A stretch of DNA of 64,000 nt, taken from contig NC_089437.1 in the NCBI RefSeq assembly GCF_026210795.1, positions 1,612,001-1,676,000 on the forward strand. The letters run 5' to 3'. The translations under genes were made by a program, and so were the position numbers. Below, in pieces: positions 31,454 through 41,750 of the stretch; position 1 is the first letter of the stretch; the number at the start of each line of letters is the position of its first letter. Origin of the DNA: Rhizophagus irregularis (taxonomy: Eukaryota > Glomeromycota > Glomeromycetes > Glomerales > Glomeraceae). Under the pieces are notes generated by a model, which worked only from the letters and a program-made list of their open reading frames with translations, made no database searches and was not told the DNA's origin.

Positions 31454-32887
31454 CAATATGAGATAGCATTTACAGTAAGTGGACGACCAGGAGGAAATGT
31501 TGGAGGAGGTGCATGTAGACAAAATAAGGCAAATATAGCCATAACTTGTTTGAGAGGAATTGCATTACAATGGTATAATGAGGAAAAAGAAAGGGTAGCA
31601 GCTAATTTAGTGAATTGGTGTGATTATAATGAGGATAGGAATTTAAAAAGAAGATTAATCGACAGATTTACTAGGAATGATGTTTAAAGAAGAAAGATGT
31701 TAGAATTAACAAGAATTAAACAGGGAACAAATGAAAGTGTTGAGGAATATACTAGAAGATTTAGGTCAATATTAAGAGTTGCAACTAGAGGTCATGCATT
31801 AGATGATTTATATCAAGTGAATTATTTTATTCAAGGGTTAGATGCCATGCTAGGTTATCATGTTAGGAGAAGTAATCTGACGAATCTGAATGATGCAGTT
31901 AACGAAGCAAAAAGAGAAGAGGAAGCAAAAGATGAATTGTTAATGAAAACAACAGGGTTGGATATGAAACGAGTAGGACAAGAGAAAAACATGAAAGAAA
32001 TTTTGAAAGAAGAGACAAATAAGTATAAAGGAATGAATCCAATTGCGAAAGAGTTACAAAATAAAGAAGTTAAAAGTGATGAATGGGATGAGTTAATTAA
32101 TGGAATGAAAAGGTTGGAAGCACATGTAATGCAGAGAAATGAAGCATATGTAATGCAAAGGAATGGGAATGATAGGAGACCGATCGGAAATAATAATGTC
32201 CAAAGAAATAATATGAACTGGGATAGAATGACTTGCTATACATGTGGAAGAAAAGGACATACTTCTAGAGTTTGTAGGGAAGGTCAAAGAAGATCATATG
32301 GAGGAAATAATAAAGGGTCATATAGCCAAAATAATCAAGTTAATTACTTTGATGAAGAATATTATGGTGAAGGATATAATGTGTATAATATGGAATATAA
32401 TGATGAATATGATGGATATAATGAGGGTGATGGATATGATAACTATAATAATGGATTCGATGGATACGAAGTGAATAACTATGGAGATGAGGAAAGATAC
32501 GATATGTTCCCAGTACCACCTAGAAAGAGTGAAAGAAATAAAGACAAGGTTATGAATGATGAAAGAGATAGAAGAAGAAATGCACAATGGCAAGGACAAC
32601 AGCAAAAAGCACAGGGGAATAATAAGAGGGGTTTTACAAAAGAACAATTACAGAAAGGATATGAAACTAGAAAGAATAATAATAGGTGTCACAATTGTGG
32701 ACAACAAGGACATTTTGCTAGAGAATGTACAAACGAGAAAGTGAAGTTAAATCGAAATATACCAAATGTTGGAGATTTTGATCCATTTGAGCAATTTGTA
32801 AATTCAAGCGTACCAATTAATTGGGGACAAATGATAAATGAAAGACCAGAAGTAAGGAAGAAATTATTAAATGGTTTGAGATATTGA
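31454..32887 (+). pseudogene. gag: Retrotransposon gag, 3' part, with one internal stop
   Basis: This continues the frame of 18784-19361. Capsid part: CLRGIALQWYNEEKERVAAN, then a TAA at 31685-31687 in frame (RNDV stop RRKMLEL), then LTRIKQGTNESVEEYTRRFR, the Ty3 Gag signature. Two CCHC knuckles are present, CYTCGRKGHTSRVC and CHNCGQQGHFAREC, flanking a Tyr/Asn/Gly-rich stretch. It ends in TGA CTA (32885-32890), after which the same frame continues into the protease. The TAA makes this copy defective. Confidence 0.85.
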
Positions 32888-33493
32888 CTACACTCGGGGG
32901 AATTGAAGAATATTAATCAGAAAGAAGAAAAATCACAAGCAACAAGATGTAATATAATAATTGAAGGAAAAATGATTAGAGCATTAGTTGATACAGGAGC
33001 AGGACCTTCAGTAATAACGAATGAACTGAGAAAAGAATTAAATATACCAATAACGAAGAAAAGTAATGTCGTATTAACAATAGCAGATGGAAATAACATA
33101 GCTTCATTAGGAAGAGTGGAAATTAGAATAGAAATTGATGAAAATTTAGAAATACCTTTAGAGTTCGAAGTAATTGACTCGAGAAGAAAAGATTTGATAT
33201 TAGGAACTGATTTATTAAGATATGGGATAATAAATATGAAAGAAGGTCTGTTAACAATAGAATGGGATAATGGAATATATGAAATACCAATTGATTTTAG
33301 AGGAAAGAAAAATGTTGAATTTGAGGAGTCAGAGAATAGGGGTGAATTTGATGAAGATCCAAAGAATATGGATGATATAGATAGTAATTCTAGTGAAGAG
33401 TCAGAGGGTGAAGATGAATATGAGGAGATGGAAAAAGAAGAATTGTTATCGATTGTAAAAACTGATAGAGAAAAGAGAGATGAGGAAAAATGA
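32888..33493 (+). CDS. pro: Retrotransposon aspartic protease, in frame after gag UGA
   Basis: It is in the same frame as gag, separated only by TGA. The core motif is MIRALVDTGAGPSVITNEL, and the later segment RRKDLILGTDLLRYGIINM is the retropepsin psi-loop (ILG.D.L). A very acidic tail follows (SNSSEESEGEDEYEEMEKEE). The frame ends in ATGA, where the next ORF (33490) starts in the -1 frame. Expression probably depends on UGA readthrough, since the first ATG lies well inside. Confidence 0.82.
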   Translation, partial: LHSGELKNINQKEEKSQATRCNIIIEGKMIRALVDTGAGPSVITNELRKELNIPITKKSNVVLTIADGNNIASLGRVEIRIEIDENLEIPLEFEVIDSRRKDLILGTDLLRYGIINMKEGLLTIEWDNGIYEIPIDFRGKKNVEFEESENRGEFDEDPKNMDDIDSNSSEESEGEDEYEEMEKEELLSIVKTDREKRDEEK

Positions 33494-33807
33494 ATGGTCA
33501 TGGTTTTCTGAATGAAGGAGAGACGGTAAAGATGCTAAATGAGAGCAAAGAAGAAAAATTTGAAGAGAAAACACATCTGGGAGAAATGAGCAATGAAGAG
33601 AGAACAGTATTTAAGGAATTGATAAGGAAATATGAGGATATATTTGAATATGATGAAGAGAAACTAGGGAGGATAAATACAGTTAAACATGAAATAATAA
33701 TCGGAGAAAATCAAGGACCAATAGCACAAAAGAGATATAAAGAAACTGATGAAAAAGGAAAGTTTATAAAGAAAGAAATTGAACAATTGTTAAGATGGGA
33801 AAGATAA
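33490..33807 (+). CDS. Pol N-terminal segment before RT
   Basis: A 105-residue ORF overlapping the protease stop (ATGA at 33490-33493). It contains FKELIRKYEDIFEYDEEKLG and HEIIIGENQGPIAQKRYKET, the region that precedes the Ty3 RT fingers. It ends IEQLLRWER stop. The RT frame overlaps it by 13 nt in the -1 frame, exactly where Ty3 Pol would continue LL..G.I..S.S.WASP. So either two frameshifts are used or one-base deletions have broken Pol. Confidence 0.7.
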   Translation: MNGHGFLNEGETVKMLNESKEEKFEEKTHLGEMSNEERTVFKELIRKYEDIFEYDEEKLGRINTVKHEIIIGENQGPIAQKRYKETDEKGKFIKKEIEQLLRWER

Positions 33808-35822
33808 GAGAATCATGGAGTAATTGGGCATCTCCAGTAACGTTAGCAGGAAAGAAAACTGGAAATTATAGATTTTGTATAGATTATAGAAAGCTAAATA
33901 ATGTGACAAAGTCAGATGAATATCCTTTACCCCGGATAGACGAATTGTTGGAAAAATTTAGAAAGGGAAGTTGGTTCACAAGTTTGGACTTAGCAGCGGG
34001 ATATCATCAAGTGGAAATGGCAGAAGAAGATAAAGAGAAAACAGCATTCATTTGTTCACAAGGATTATATGAATACAATGTTATGCCATTTGGATTGAAG
34101 AATGCACCAGGAACATTTCAGAGATTAATGGATAAAATATTAAAAGAATATATAGGAGAATTTGTTACAGTGTATTTAGATGATATAATGATTTATTCAG
34201 AAGATTTTGAGGAACATATAGAACATGTAGATAAAGTATTGAGTAAATTGAGAGAGAATAATATGATTGTAAAATTGAAGAAATGTCAGTTTGGATTGAG
34301 AAATATAAATTTCTTAGGACATATAGTAGGAAGAGATGGATTGCGACCGGATAAAGAGAAAGTTGAGAAAATAGAAAATATGAGGAGGCCGAAAACTGTT
34401 ACAGAAGTAAGATCATTTTTAGGATTATGTTCATATTATAGGAGATTTATAAAAGGTTTTTCGAAGATAGCAAAACCTTTGCTTAACTTAACAAGAAAGA
34501 ATGAAAAGTTTGAATGGAAAGAAGAACAACAAGAAGCATTTGACGTATTGAGGACAAAATTGACAAAAAATCCAATTTTAGTATATCCGGACTTCAGTAG
34601 AGAATTTATATTGATAACTGATGGATCTAAGATAGGATTAGGAGCAGTGTTAGCTCAAATGAATGAAGAAAATAAAGAGGTTGTAATAGCTTACGCAAGT
34701 AGGAGTACAGTTGGAGCAGAGAAGAATTATCCACCAACAGAATTGGAATGCTTAGCGGTATTTTGGGGAATACAACATTTTCAGAAATATTTAGTAGGAA
34801 GGAAATTTATAGTGATAACAGATCACGCAGCATTAAAAGGATTAACAGATGGAAAGGAACAAACGGGAAGGAGAGCAAGATGGGTAATGAAATTACAACA
34901 ATTTGACTTTAAAATAGTACATAGAAGTGGAAAGAAAATTAAAAATGCAGATGGATTATCAAGATTGAGATTTAAAGAAAAAGAAACAGAAAGGAACGAG
35001 AATCAAGAAATAACAAAAATAGAAAGTAATAAGGGGAAATTGAGATATATCAAATTTAGGAATAAATGGTATAATGCTAAAAGATTTAAAGGGAGATGGG
35101 ATGATGAAAAATATTTTACCGATAAAGAAGCAATACTTTTAAATTTGGAGGAAAAGACAGAAAAAGAATTATTAAAGAAATTGGGAAGAGAAAATAAGCC
35201 ACAAGTTATTATAATCGATGGAGTGGATGGATTAGGAAAAACAAGTATAGTACAAAATTTGATTAAAGAGTGGGAAAAGCAAGGATTAAAAGTAAGATTT
35301 AATACATTCAAAAGGAGAAGAAAAGACAAAGGTGAATTTCACGAATCAAAATTAGAAACAGAATGGAAATTTAGAAAGGAAGTAGTAGAACAAATAAACA
35401 GAAGAATGTTAGAATATGATGAAGATACGGATATAATAATTCTAGACAAATCGCCATATTGCGAATATTATTATCAGAAGACGAAAAGTTTCAACAGAGG
35501 ATTAATTACTCCACATGGGAACCATGAGATGGAAAAAGAAATATTCAGATTAAAAGAAACAATAGATGAATCAATAGTGATATTTTTGGAAAAAGATGGC
35601 GATGTATGTTGGGAAAATTATATTGGAAGAGAAACGAAGAAAATGGAGAAATCGTCATACCCAACATTAAAGAAAAATGAATATTTGGACATGGTTAAAA
35701 TGTTTAAAGAAAACCAGGATGTATACAAAGATACCAAAAGATACAGTCAAATTGAAGTTAGGAACGACGATAGTAGTTGGAGAAAAGTATATAAGGAGTT
35801 AGAAAGACACCAAAGAGCTTAG
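33795..35822 (+). CDS. pol: Ty3 reverse transcriptase-RNase H fused to a thymidylate-kinase-like domain
   Basis: 675 residues. RT (about 10-190): YPLPRIDELLEKF, SLDLAAGYHQVEM, MPFGLKNAPGTFQRLMD and TVYLDDIMIYSE with the YLDD catalytic box. RNase H (about 265-385): EFILITDGSKIGLGAVLAQ, ELECLAVFWGIQHFQKYLVG, FIVITDHAALKGL. A ~75-residue linker follows. The C-terminal ~205 residues form a P-loop kinase: VIIIDGVDGLGKTSIVQNL (Walker A), IIILDKSPYCEYYYQKTKS (like the DR.-S..Y.Q motif of dTMP kinases) and IVIFLEKDGDVCWENYI. The domain order is RT, RNase H, kinase. The integrase is a separate ORF. It ends in TAG; the small ORF at 35838 is in the same frame. Confidence 0.9.
   Translation: MGKIRESWSNWASPVTLAGKKTGNYRFCIDYRKLNNVTKSDEYPLPRIDELLEKFRKGSWFTSLDLAAGYHQVEMAEEDKEKTAFICSQGLYEYNVMPFGLKNAPGTFQRLMDKILKEYIGEFVTVYLDDIMIYSEDFEEHIEHVDKVLSKLRENNMIVKLKKCQFGLRNINFLGHIVGRDGLRPDKEKVEKIENMRRPKTVTEVRSFLGLCSYYRRFIKGFSKIAKPLLNLTRKNEKFEWKEEQQEAFDVLRTKLTKNPILVYPDFSREFILITDGSKIGLGAVLAQMNEENKEVVIAYASRSTVGAEKNYPPTELECLAVFWGIQHFQKYLVGRKFIVITDHAALKGLTDGKEQTGRRARWVMKLQQFDFKIVHRSGKKIKNADGLSRLRFKEKETERNENQEITKIESNKGKLRYIKFRNKWYNAKRFKGRWDDEKYFTDKEAILLNLEEKTEKELLKKLGRENKPQVIIIDGVDGLGKTSIVQNLIKEWEKQGLKVRFNTFKRRRKDKGEFHESKLETEWKFRKEVVEQINRRMLEYDEDTDIIILDKSPYCEYYYQKTKSFNRGLITPHGNHEMEKEIFRLKETIDESIVIFLEKDGDVCWENYIGRETKKMEKSSYPTLKKNEYLDMVKMFKENQDVYKDTKRYSQIEVRNDDSSWRKVYKELERHQRA
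35200..35819 (+). other. Thymidylate-kinase-like domain within Pol
   Basis: The Walker A sequence GVDGLGKTS has the G.DG.GK(S/T) form of thymidylate kinases rather than the GxxGxGKS of generic P-loops. The LDKSPYCEYYYQ motif sits ~80 residues later, as expected for the substrate-binding D-R element, but with Lys in place of the usual Arg. A late 'FKENQDVYKDTKRYSQIEV' segment fits the C-terminal helix of these kinases. Known members phosphorylate dTMP or deoxynucleosides; activity here is unproven. Confidence 0.75.
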
Positions 35823-35837
35823 AATTATATTTCCAAA

Positions 35838-36179
35838 ATGGTATTAGTAAATCGTTATGAGAATTGTTTTCTTACCTATCGAGTAAAGGTCGATAAGATA
35901 TGGAAAGTAACTATAAAAGAAGAAGGGAACAAAACAATTATCCGTTTAAGGATTGAAGAGGGAGAAAACTTCATACTAGTAGATGTACACATTATAATAA
36001 GACTAAAAGAGAAAAAGGTGAAATTGATTATGGAAGATAAAGACAATATGATAATAGAAGAAAGATTAATGGAAAAAGGATTAGGTTGGGTACGATCTAA
36101 ATTGATTATAGGAAATGAAAAATATATAAGAAGGATAGGAATACCAAGGATCAAAAATAAATCGAGAGATAGAAATTAA
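35838..36179 (+). CDS. Small beta-rich ORF between Pol and integrase
   Basis: A 113-residue protein (MVLVNRYENCFLTYRVKVDK), with alternating hydrophobic/charged residues, likely beta-rich, and a basic C-terminus (RIKNKSRDRN). It lies in the frame of RT-kinase, 15 nt after its TAG, and could be read by stop readthrough or reinitiation. No family recognised. Confidence 0.55.
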   Translation: MVLVNRYENCFLTYRVKVDKIWKVTIKEEGNKTIIRLRIEEGENFILVDVHIIIRLKEKKVKLIMEDKDNMIIEERLMEKGLGWVRSKLIIGNEKYIRRIGIPRIKNKSRDRN

Positions 36180-36305
36180 AAAATATATATGGAACAGTTA
36201 TCACGACGCTTTATTTTTACAACACCTTAATTTTTACAACACTTCAACCCTTTACAACATTTCAACCTTTTACAACCCTTTAGCTTTTAGAATTACAACA
36301 TAGAC
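36180..36305 (+). other. Spacer with ttacaac repeats before integrase
   Basis: Several irregular copies of a (t)ttacaacactt-like unit (36226-36290). No ORF crosses it, so the integrase is not simply fused to RT. It could hold a separate transcription or translation start. Confidence 0.4.
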
Positions 36306-37493
36306 ATGGAAGAGGAAGAATATAATAAGATAGCGAGAAATATCAACAACGAACGGGAATATAAAATTATAGGAGGATTAATTTACAAAATAAAAGATGA
36401 GAAAAGACTAAGAGTGATAAGAAAATACGAATTTGAAGGATTAATGTACATAGCTCACGATCATGAATTATCAGGACATTTTGGAATAGATGCAACGTAT
36501 AATAGGATCAAAGATGGATATTATTGGAAAGGGATGAGAAAAGATGTGGAAGCTTATGTCAAATCATGTAATAATTGTCAGAGAAGAGGAAAACCAATAG
36601 GAAAACATGAACTGAATGTAATCAAAGTTATAGAACCATTTTATCAAATTGGGATTGATGTAGTGGGACCATTACCAGTAACAAAGAGAAATAATAGATA
36701 TATAGTTACAGCGATGGATTATTTTACAAAATGGCCTGAAGCAAAGGCATTGGAAACAGCAGATGCTAAGGAAATTGCAAGATTTATTTATGAAGATATA
36801 ATATGTAGGCATGGATGTCCAAAGAAGATATTGAGTGATAGAGGGAGTCATTTCAATAATAAATTAGTGAAATCATTAATGGAGGAATTTCAGATAAAAC
36901 ATAACTTTTCGATGCCTTATCATCCAAAAACTAATGGGTTGATTGAAAGATTTAATAAGACATTATGTGAATCATTAGCAAAGCTAAGTAATATTGAAGA
37001 TTGGGATTTAAAAGTACCAGGAGTATTGTTCGCGTATCGAACTAAAAGAAATGATTCAACGAAAATGGAACCAGGATATTTAATATATGGAAGACAAATG
37101 AAGACATTATTAGATTTAGAAGATAAGGAAATTACCATGGCAGAGAGAATTAATGGGTTGATCGAAGAATTACCAAACATTAGGAATCAAGCTAAAGAAA
37201 ATGTCAGGAAATCTCAGGAAAAACAAAAATCATACCATGATAAAAAGAATAGAATAAAGCAGAAATTACAAATCGGAGATAAAGTACTATATTATGACGC
37301 AGCAAAAGAGAAACAATGGTCTGGAAAGTTAGAAGAAAAATGGAAAGGACCTTATTATGTACATGAGATAATTTCTAAAGGATCATACAGAATTAAAACT
37401 ATGGAAGGGAAGATATTGAAAACACCAGTAAATGGTGAATTACTGAAAGAATATATTGATAGGACAAATTTTGAAATAATAGTTCGAATTTGA
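36306..37493 (+). CDS. int: Ty3-type integrase
   Basis: 395 residues starting at ATG 36306. The zinc-binding H2C2 finger is HDHELSGHFG with CNNCQRRG. Core catalytic acidic residues are in FYQIGIDVVGPLP, KILSDRGSHFNNK and HPKTNGLIERFNKTL. The C-terminal domain has the GPY/F-like module (LQIGDKVLYYD, then KWKGPYYVHEIISKGSYRI). There is no chromodomain. The frame is intact. Having integrase on a separate ORF after a spacer is unusual, since Ty3 elements normally encode one Pol polyprotein. Confidence 0.92.
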   Translation: MEEEEYNKIARNINNEREYKIIGGLIYKIKDEKRLRVIRKYEFEGLMYIAHDHELSGHFGIDATYNRIKDGYYWKGMRKDVEAYVKSCNNCQRRGKPIGKHELNVIKVIEPFYQIGIDVVGPLPVTKRNNRYIVTAMDYFTKWPEAKALETADAKEIARFIYEDIICRHGCPKKILSDRGSHFNNKLVKSLMEEFQIKHNFSMPYHPKTNGLIERFNKTLCESLAKLSNIEDWDLKVPGVLFAYRTKRNDSTKMEPGYLIYGRQMKTLLDLEDKEITMAERINGLIEELPNIRNQAKENVRKSQEKQKSYHDKKNRIKQKLQIGDKVLYYDAAKEKQWSGKLEEKWKGPYYVHEIISKGSYRIKTMEGKILKTPVNGELLKEYIDRTNFEIIVRI

Positions 37494-37508
37494 TGGGACT
37501 CAAATTTT

Positions 37509-37518
37509 AGGTGGGGGC
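37509..37518 (+). promoter_or_regulatory. Polypurine tract before the 3' LTR
   Basis: aggtgggggc lies 4 nt before the 3' LTR start at 37523, in the position where the plus-strand primer is expected. Confidence 0.6.
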
Positions 37519-37522
37519 AAAC

Positions 37523-38831
37523 TGTAGCCATAGATACTGAAGTAATCGCATAATATGGAGGAATAATATAAAATAAAAGATCAAACAATAGAAAGTCACA
37601 TGATTGGATAAAATTAACCGGAAAGGATAAACTTTTAGGAGAAGGAATGATCTACATGATGTAATGTTTATTAAATGATTAGCGGAGAACCAATAGATCA
37701 AGTAGGGAGTTGATCGATGTGGCTTAGTAACCAGTTTATCAAGTTCAACAATAAGAGCAATTAGGAGGAGTAATCATAAGCCACAAATGATAAATCATAT
37801 AAAAAGGAAGGATAGCGAATTGAAGGAACAAAAAAATAGGAACATGTAAAATATTGATGAACTGCAGCCGCAGTAGAAGAATAGCGGACGAGACGCAGTA
37901 GAAAAGATAGCACAGCCACAAAAGATGGATCTTTACGATATAATATTTGAAAGATTACTTTATTTTAAAGAAAAGATAGCATAGCCACAAAAGATGGATC
38001 TTTACGATATAATATTTGAAAGATTACTTTATTTTAAAGAAAAGATAGCACAGCCACAAAAGATGGATCTTTACGATATAATATTTGAAAGATTACTTTA
38101 TTTTAAAGAAAAGATAGCACAGCCACAAAAGATGGATTATATCTTTACGACATAACATGCGAAAGATTATTTTAAAGAAAAGATAGCATATTAAAATAGT
38201 ATAATATATTAGAAAAGATAACATATAAAATAGCATATAAGATAGCGCATAAAAGATAACGTATGAAATAGTAGAAAGAAATAAGAATTAGGAAAAGAAA
38301 GAATAAGAAAGTTGGTTTAAATAGGAGCGGAATGGGAAGTGAATTCCACAGTCGTCAGATACGATGTAAAACTTTAAGTAAATTAGTTAATTGTGAATTT
38401 TATGAAGAATAAATAAAATACCCTTTATATGAAAATTAATTGTTTCGATTGTTTTTGTTACTATTTTCTTATGATGAAAAAGTAATTTTGTTTAATTAAT
38501 TGTTAGTAAAGCGTAATGTTATTTTAAAGGTAATAGGTTCGCCCTAAACTTTATTGTAATGTTCGCTTAATTAATTTTAATTGGACAAATTCATGGTGAA
38601 TTTAATGTCATAACAAGAATTATGAAATGAATAAAATATAAACTTTTGTAAAGAGAACTATCGTATTTTGAAAGAAGATAATGGATGAAATATCGTAGCG
38701 AGAGCTATCGCAATTTGAAAGTTAAGTAGTAATAAAACTAAACCAAGCAAGAATATTAATGTTTCGTGGAGAACGAATATACATTAAAGCAGGGAAGCTT
38801 GTTTACCGCCGGGTGGCAGACGGGGGTGACA
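37523..38831 (+). repeat. 3' LTR (1309 bp)
   Basis: Starts tgtagccata, ends gggggtgaca, and is followed by the acgt target duplication. It contains the ~71-bp tandem array at 37905-38190. It lacks the MITE found in the 5' LTR and thus preserves the MITE's empty site near 38333-38337. Confidence 0.95.
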
Positions 38832-38958
38832 ACGTAATTAATATATCCATATTTAGCAGACAATTGGTATAAATTATAAAATCTAACGTCATAAAATTGA
38901 TAATCTTTTTTTTATTTTATACGTTCATTTTTTAAAAAAAGATTAATAGTATAATAAT

Positions 38959-41370
38959 ATGCCACCTAAAAGAAAAGCTATACAATTAACATTAATAGAA
39001 CGGTCAGAACCAGTTCTCAGAAGTAAAGGTGGACGCCCACAAGACCCTGTCTGGACACATTTTATTCAGACTCCTTTAGCAACAGCTGGTCATTTTGCAG
39101 CTGAATGTCTTTATTGTGGAAAAAAATGGCCAAGAGGATGACCACAAGACCTTCAGGTTCATCTTGCTAAAGATTGTCTTAATGTTGATGATGAAATAAG
39201 AAGGGTTTTTGTTAGAAATATTTTGCGTTTATGTGATGACGATAATGATATCATAGATGATGAAAGTAACAAATATCAGAAACTTGATCAGCTTAACATT
39301 ACCAATTTTGGGATAATGAACATAACGAAGCATTATCAAAACCAAGACAAGACTCGATGGATCAATCTTTAATTAAAATGTTTGTATGCTGCGGTATTCC
39401 CTTTAGTGTTGTTGAACATCCATTTTTCATAGAGATGTTTAAGAAAGCTTGTCCCAGTTATACTTTACCTTCCCGTGATATACTGTCAGGAATAATGCTT
39501 TCACATTTGGCAGTCAAAATTGAAGACAAAATCGATACTATATTTAAAAATACAACAAATTTAACGTTAGGTAACATTAAATACATTATATTAATTATAT
39601 TAATAATTTTTTTTATATATTTAGTGGATTTATTAATTTATAAATAATATTACTTATTTACTTTCATTCCTGTTATAGGTTTGGATGGCTGGACGAACCC
39701 TGCAGGCCATTCTATTTATAATTTTATAATAATGACATATGATTGTTGAGAATTTCTCTATCAACTTCGAGATCTTTCAATTGTAAAGCATACAGCTCAA
39801 CTTATAGCTGAAGAAATTGAAAAAGTACTTAAAGATATTGGACCTAACAAGTTTGTAGCCATCGTTACAGATAATGTGGCTAATTGTGCTGCAGCTTGAA
39901 ATATTATTAGTGAAAAATATCCTTTTATATTTAATACCCGTTGTGTTGCACATTGTGTAAATTTAATTACTAAAGATATACTAGGTATTATTTATTTAAA
40001 AGTAATACGCCCGAATATGCATTATGATGATTGTAAATTCAATTTTTGTTTTTTTACATTTAAATAGATTACAATTTTTCAAGACGGATTTTAATTGCAA
40101 ATAATGAAATAGTGAAATTTTTCAAAAAATCGCATCAAGGAAAGGCTTTATTAGAAAAATACACTAAAGATCTTAAAATTGAAGGCGGAGGATTAAAGTC
40201 TTGGGTTGAGACGCGATGGATGACAATGTTTGAATCTGCAGACTCTATTTGGCATCTAAAATTAGCACTAGAAAAGGTACCACACTATTGTAAAATTTAA
40301 AAATTATTTTTATTAAATTATTAATTTTTTTAACATAATAATAATTTAATAGGTTGCAAATGAAAACAGTAATATTATTACCAGCAAGAGTGTATTGAAA
40401 AGCATTAATGCTCGAGGTTTTTTTCACGATGTCAACTTATTATTAAAAGTGTTAGACCTATTAAAGAAGACAGTTTTGTCTGTTGAGGCATCTAATACCA
40501 ATTATGCAGATTGTTTTATTGCTTTGATTCGCCTAGCAAATGCTATTAAACAAATTCCAGTTGAACGAGGTTTAGTTGGCTTTTGAAATCACGCAATAGA
40601 TTCTATTAATAGGCGTTGGGAATCTTTTGATAATATGCCATTCATATTAACTTATTTTCTTCATCCTGATTATCAGGGTAAGTTAATTTAATAGTTTAGA
40701 AAAGTTTTTTTTTTTTGGTCATTAACTTATGGTTTGTCTATTTAATTTAGGTGAGGGATTAAAACAAGGCATGTGGACAAAAATTTTGGCTTATGCACAA
40801 GACATCTGGAAGAATATGGGATATGACATTAATGATCAAGAAATCCTAATTGCTCAAATGTTAAATTTCAAAGATAAACAAGGTACTTACGCAATACCTT
40901 TTGTTAAAAAACATGTTACGCCACGTATATAGTGGATGTCATGTGATGATCAACCTCCCTATTTGAAACAACTGGCATTAAAGATGTTTTCAGTAGTTCC
41001 GCACAGTGCTTCATGTGAAAGAATGTTTTCCGCACTAGGATGGCTTTATGGGAAAAAAAGAACAACTTTGGACATTAATACAGTTGAAACAATGGCTAAG
41101 ATTCGTCATTTTTATCAGAATAATTCCAAACTGATTTCTTCAGAGAAAACACATACCGATAATGAAGTCCAAAAGATGGTAAATGAATCTTTCTTTTTTG
41201 ATGAAGTTGATTATAATGAAGATAATAATAATGAAGATGGTTATGAAGAAATATTTGAAACTCAAATACCAAATCATGAAGTTTATGTGCTTATTGAGGA
41301 TAACGTTGATTTGACTAATGCAATATTTTTGAATAATGAAGAGGAGGAAGAAGATGAAATTTATAACTAA
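38959..41370 (+). pseudogene. hAT transposase relic (BED finger to hATC)
   Basis: The N-terminus at ATG 38959 has a BED zinc finger (DPVWTHF, ECLYCGKKW, then QVHLAKDC after a TGA). Later pieces: MDQSLIKMFVCCGIPFSVVE, LDGWTNPAGHSIYNF, FVAIVTDNVANCAAA, RCVAHCVNLITKDI. The C-terminal dimerisation segment is SVVPHSASCERMFSALGWLY. Introns are likely at ~39571-39679, ~39983-40060, ~40277-40352 and ~40679-40750. At least four in-frame TGA and one TAG interrupt it, at 39139 (RG stop PQDL), within YDC stop EFLYQL, CAAA stop NII, GF stop NHAI, and RI stop WMSC. The first four fit lost CGA arginine codons. The transposase is therefore dead in this copy. Confidence 0.9.
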
Positions 41371-41750
41371 GAGTATTAGAATTTAGAAATCTAAATATTG
41401 CCATGATTATAAATTGTAAAATTGTGAATATTATATGCTGGCAATTGCCATATGTAGTATGAAATATGAATTATGAAATAAAATAAATTTGGTGTAAGAA
41501 TTTTATTGTTTTTTATTGTTTAAGATGAAATTATACATAAAAATAAACAAAACTTTAAATATTTTCGTTTGATTGTAAAAAATGTAATTTTGATTATCAA
41601 GATGTAGATTATAAGTTTCAGAAAATTTTGTATATTTCAGGTGAGTTTCAGTATTTTGGACTTGATTGATTTTTCCGAAACTGGTTTTACCATTTCAGTT
41701 TCAGCACATGGTAAAACCTCCCAGTTTCGGGCAGCACCATTAGTTGATAG

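Larger units (their letters stand above)
13712..38831 (+). mobile_element. Ty3-like LTR retrotransposon (25,120 bp; ~12.5 kb without nested insertions)
   Basis: It is bounded by LTRs starting tgtagccata and ending gggggtgaca (TG...CA), with a 4-bp target duplication acgt at 13708-13711 and 38832-38835. A PBS-like site follows the 5' LTR and a G-rich polypurine tract precedes the 3' LTR. Internal order: leader, zinc-ribbon ORF, gag, protease, RT-RNase H-kinase, small ORF, integrase. RT before integrase is the Ty3/gypsy order. Removing the nested 12,092-bp TIR element with its 5-bp TSD and the 530-bp MITE with its 3-bp TSD leaves 12,490 bp, long for a Ty3 element because of the extra ORFs. Confidence 0.93.
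13447..41742 (+). mobile_element. hAT transposon hosting nested elements (28,296 bp; ~3.2 kb net)
   Basis: The 5' end TAATGGTGCCACCCGAAACT and 3' end AGTTTCGGGCAGCACCATTA form imperfect TIRs. The flanking 8-bp target duplication gttgatag is perfect (13439-13446 and 41743-41750). The left subterminal region is rich in GAAACT-type repeats, as expected for hAT transposase-binding sites. A BED-finger/hATC transposase relic lies at 38959-41370. The host frame reads EMYKEVDS before and MLYKLDHG after the insertion, so the empty site restores one exon. Subtracting the nested retrotransposon and its TSD leaves 3172 bp, a normal size for an hAT element. Confidence 0.92.
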
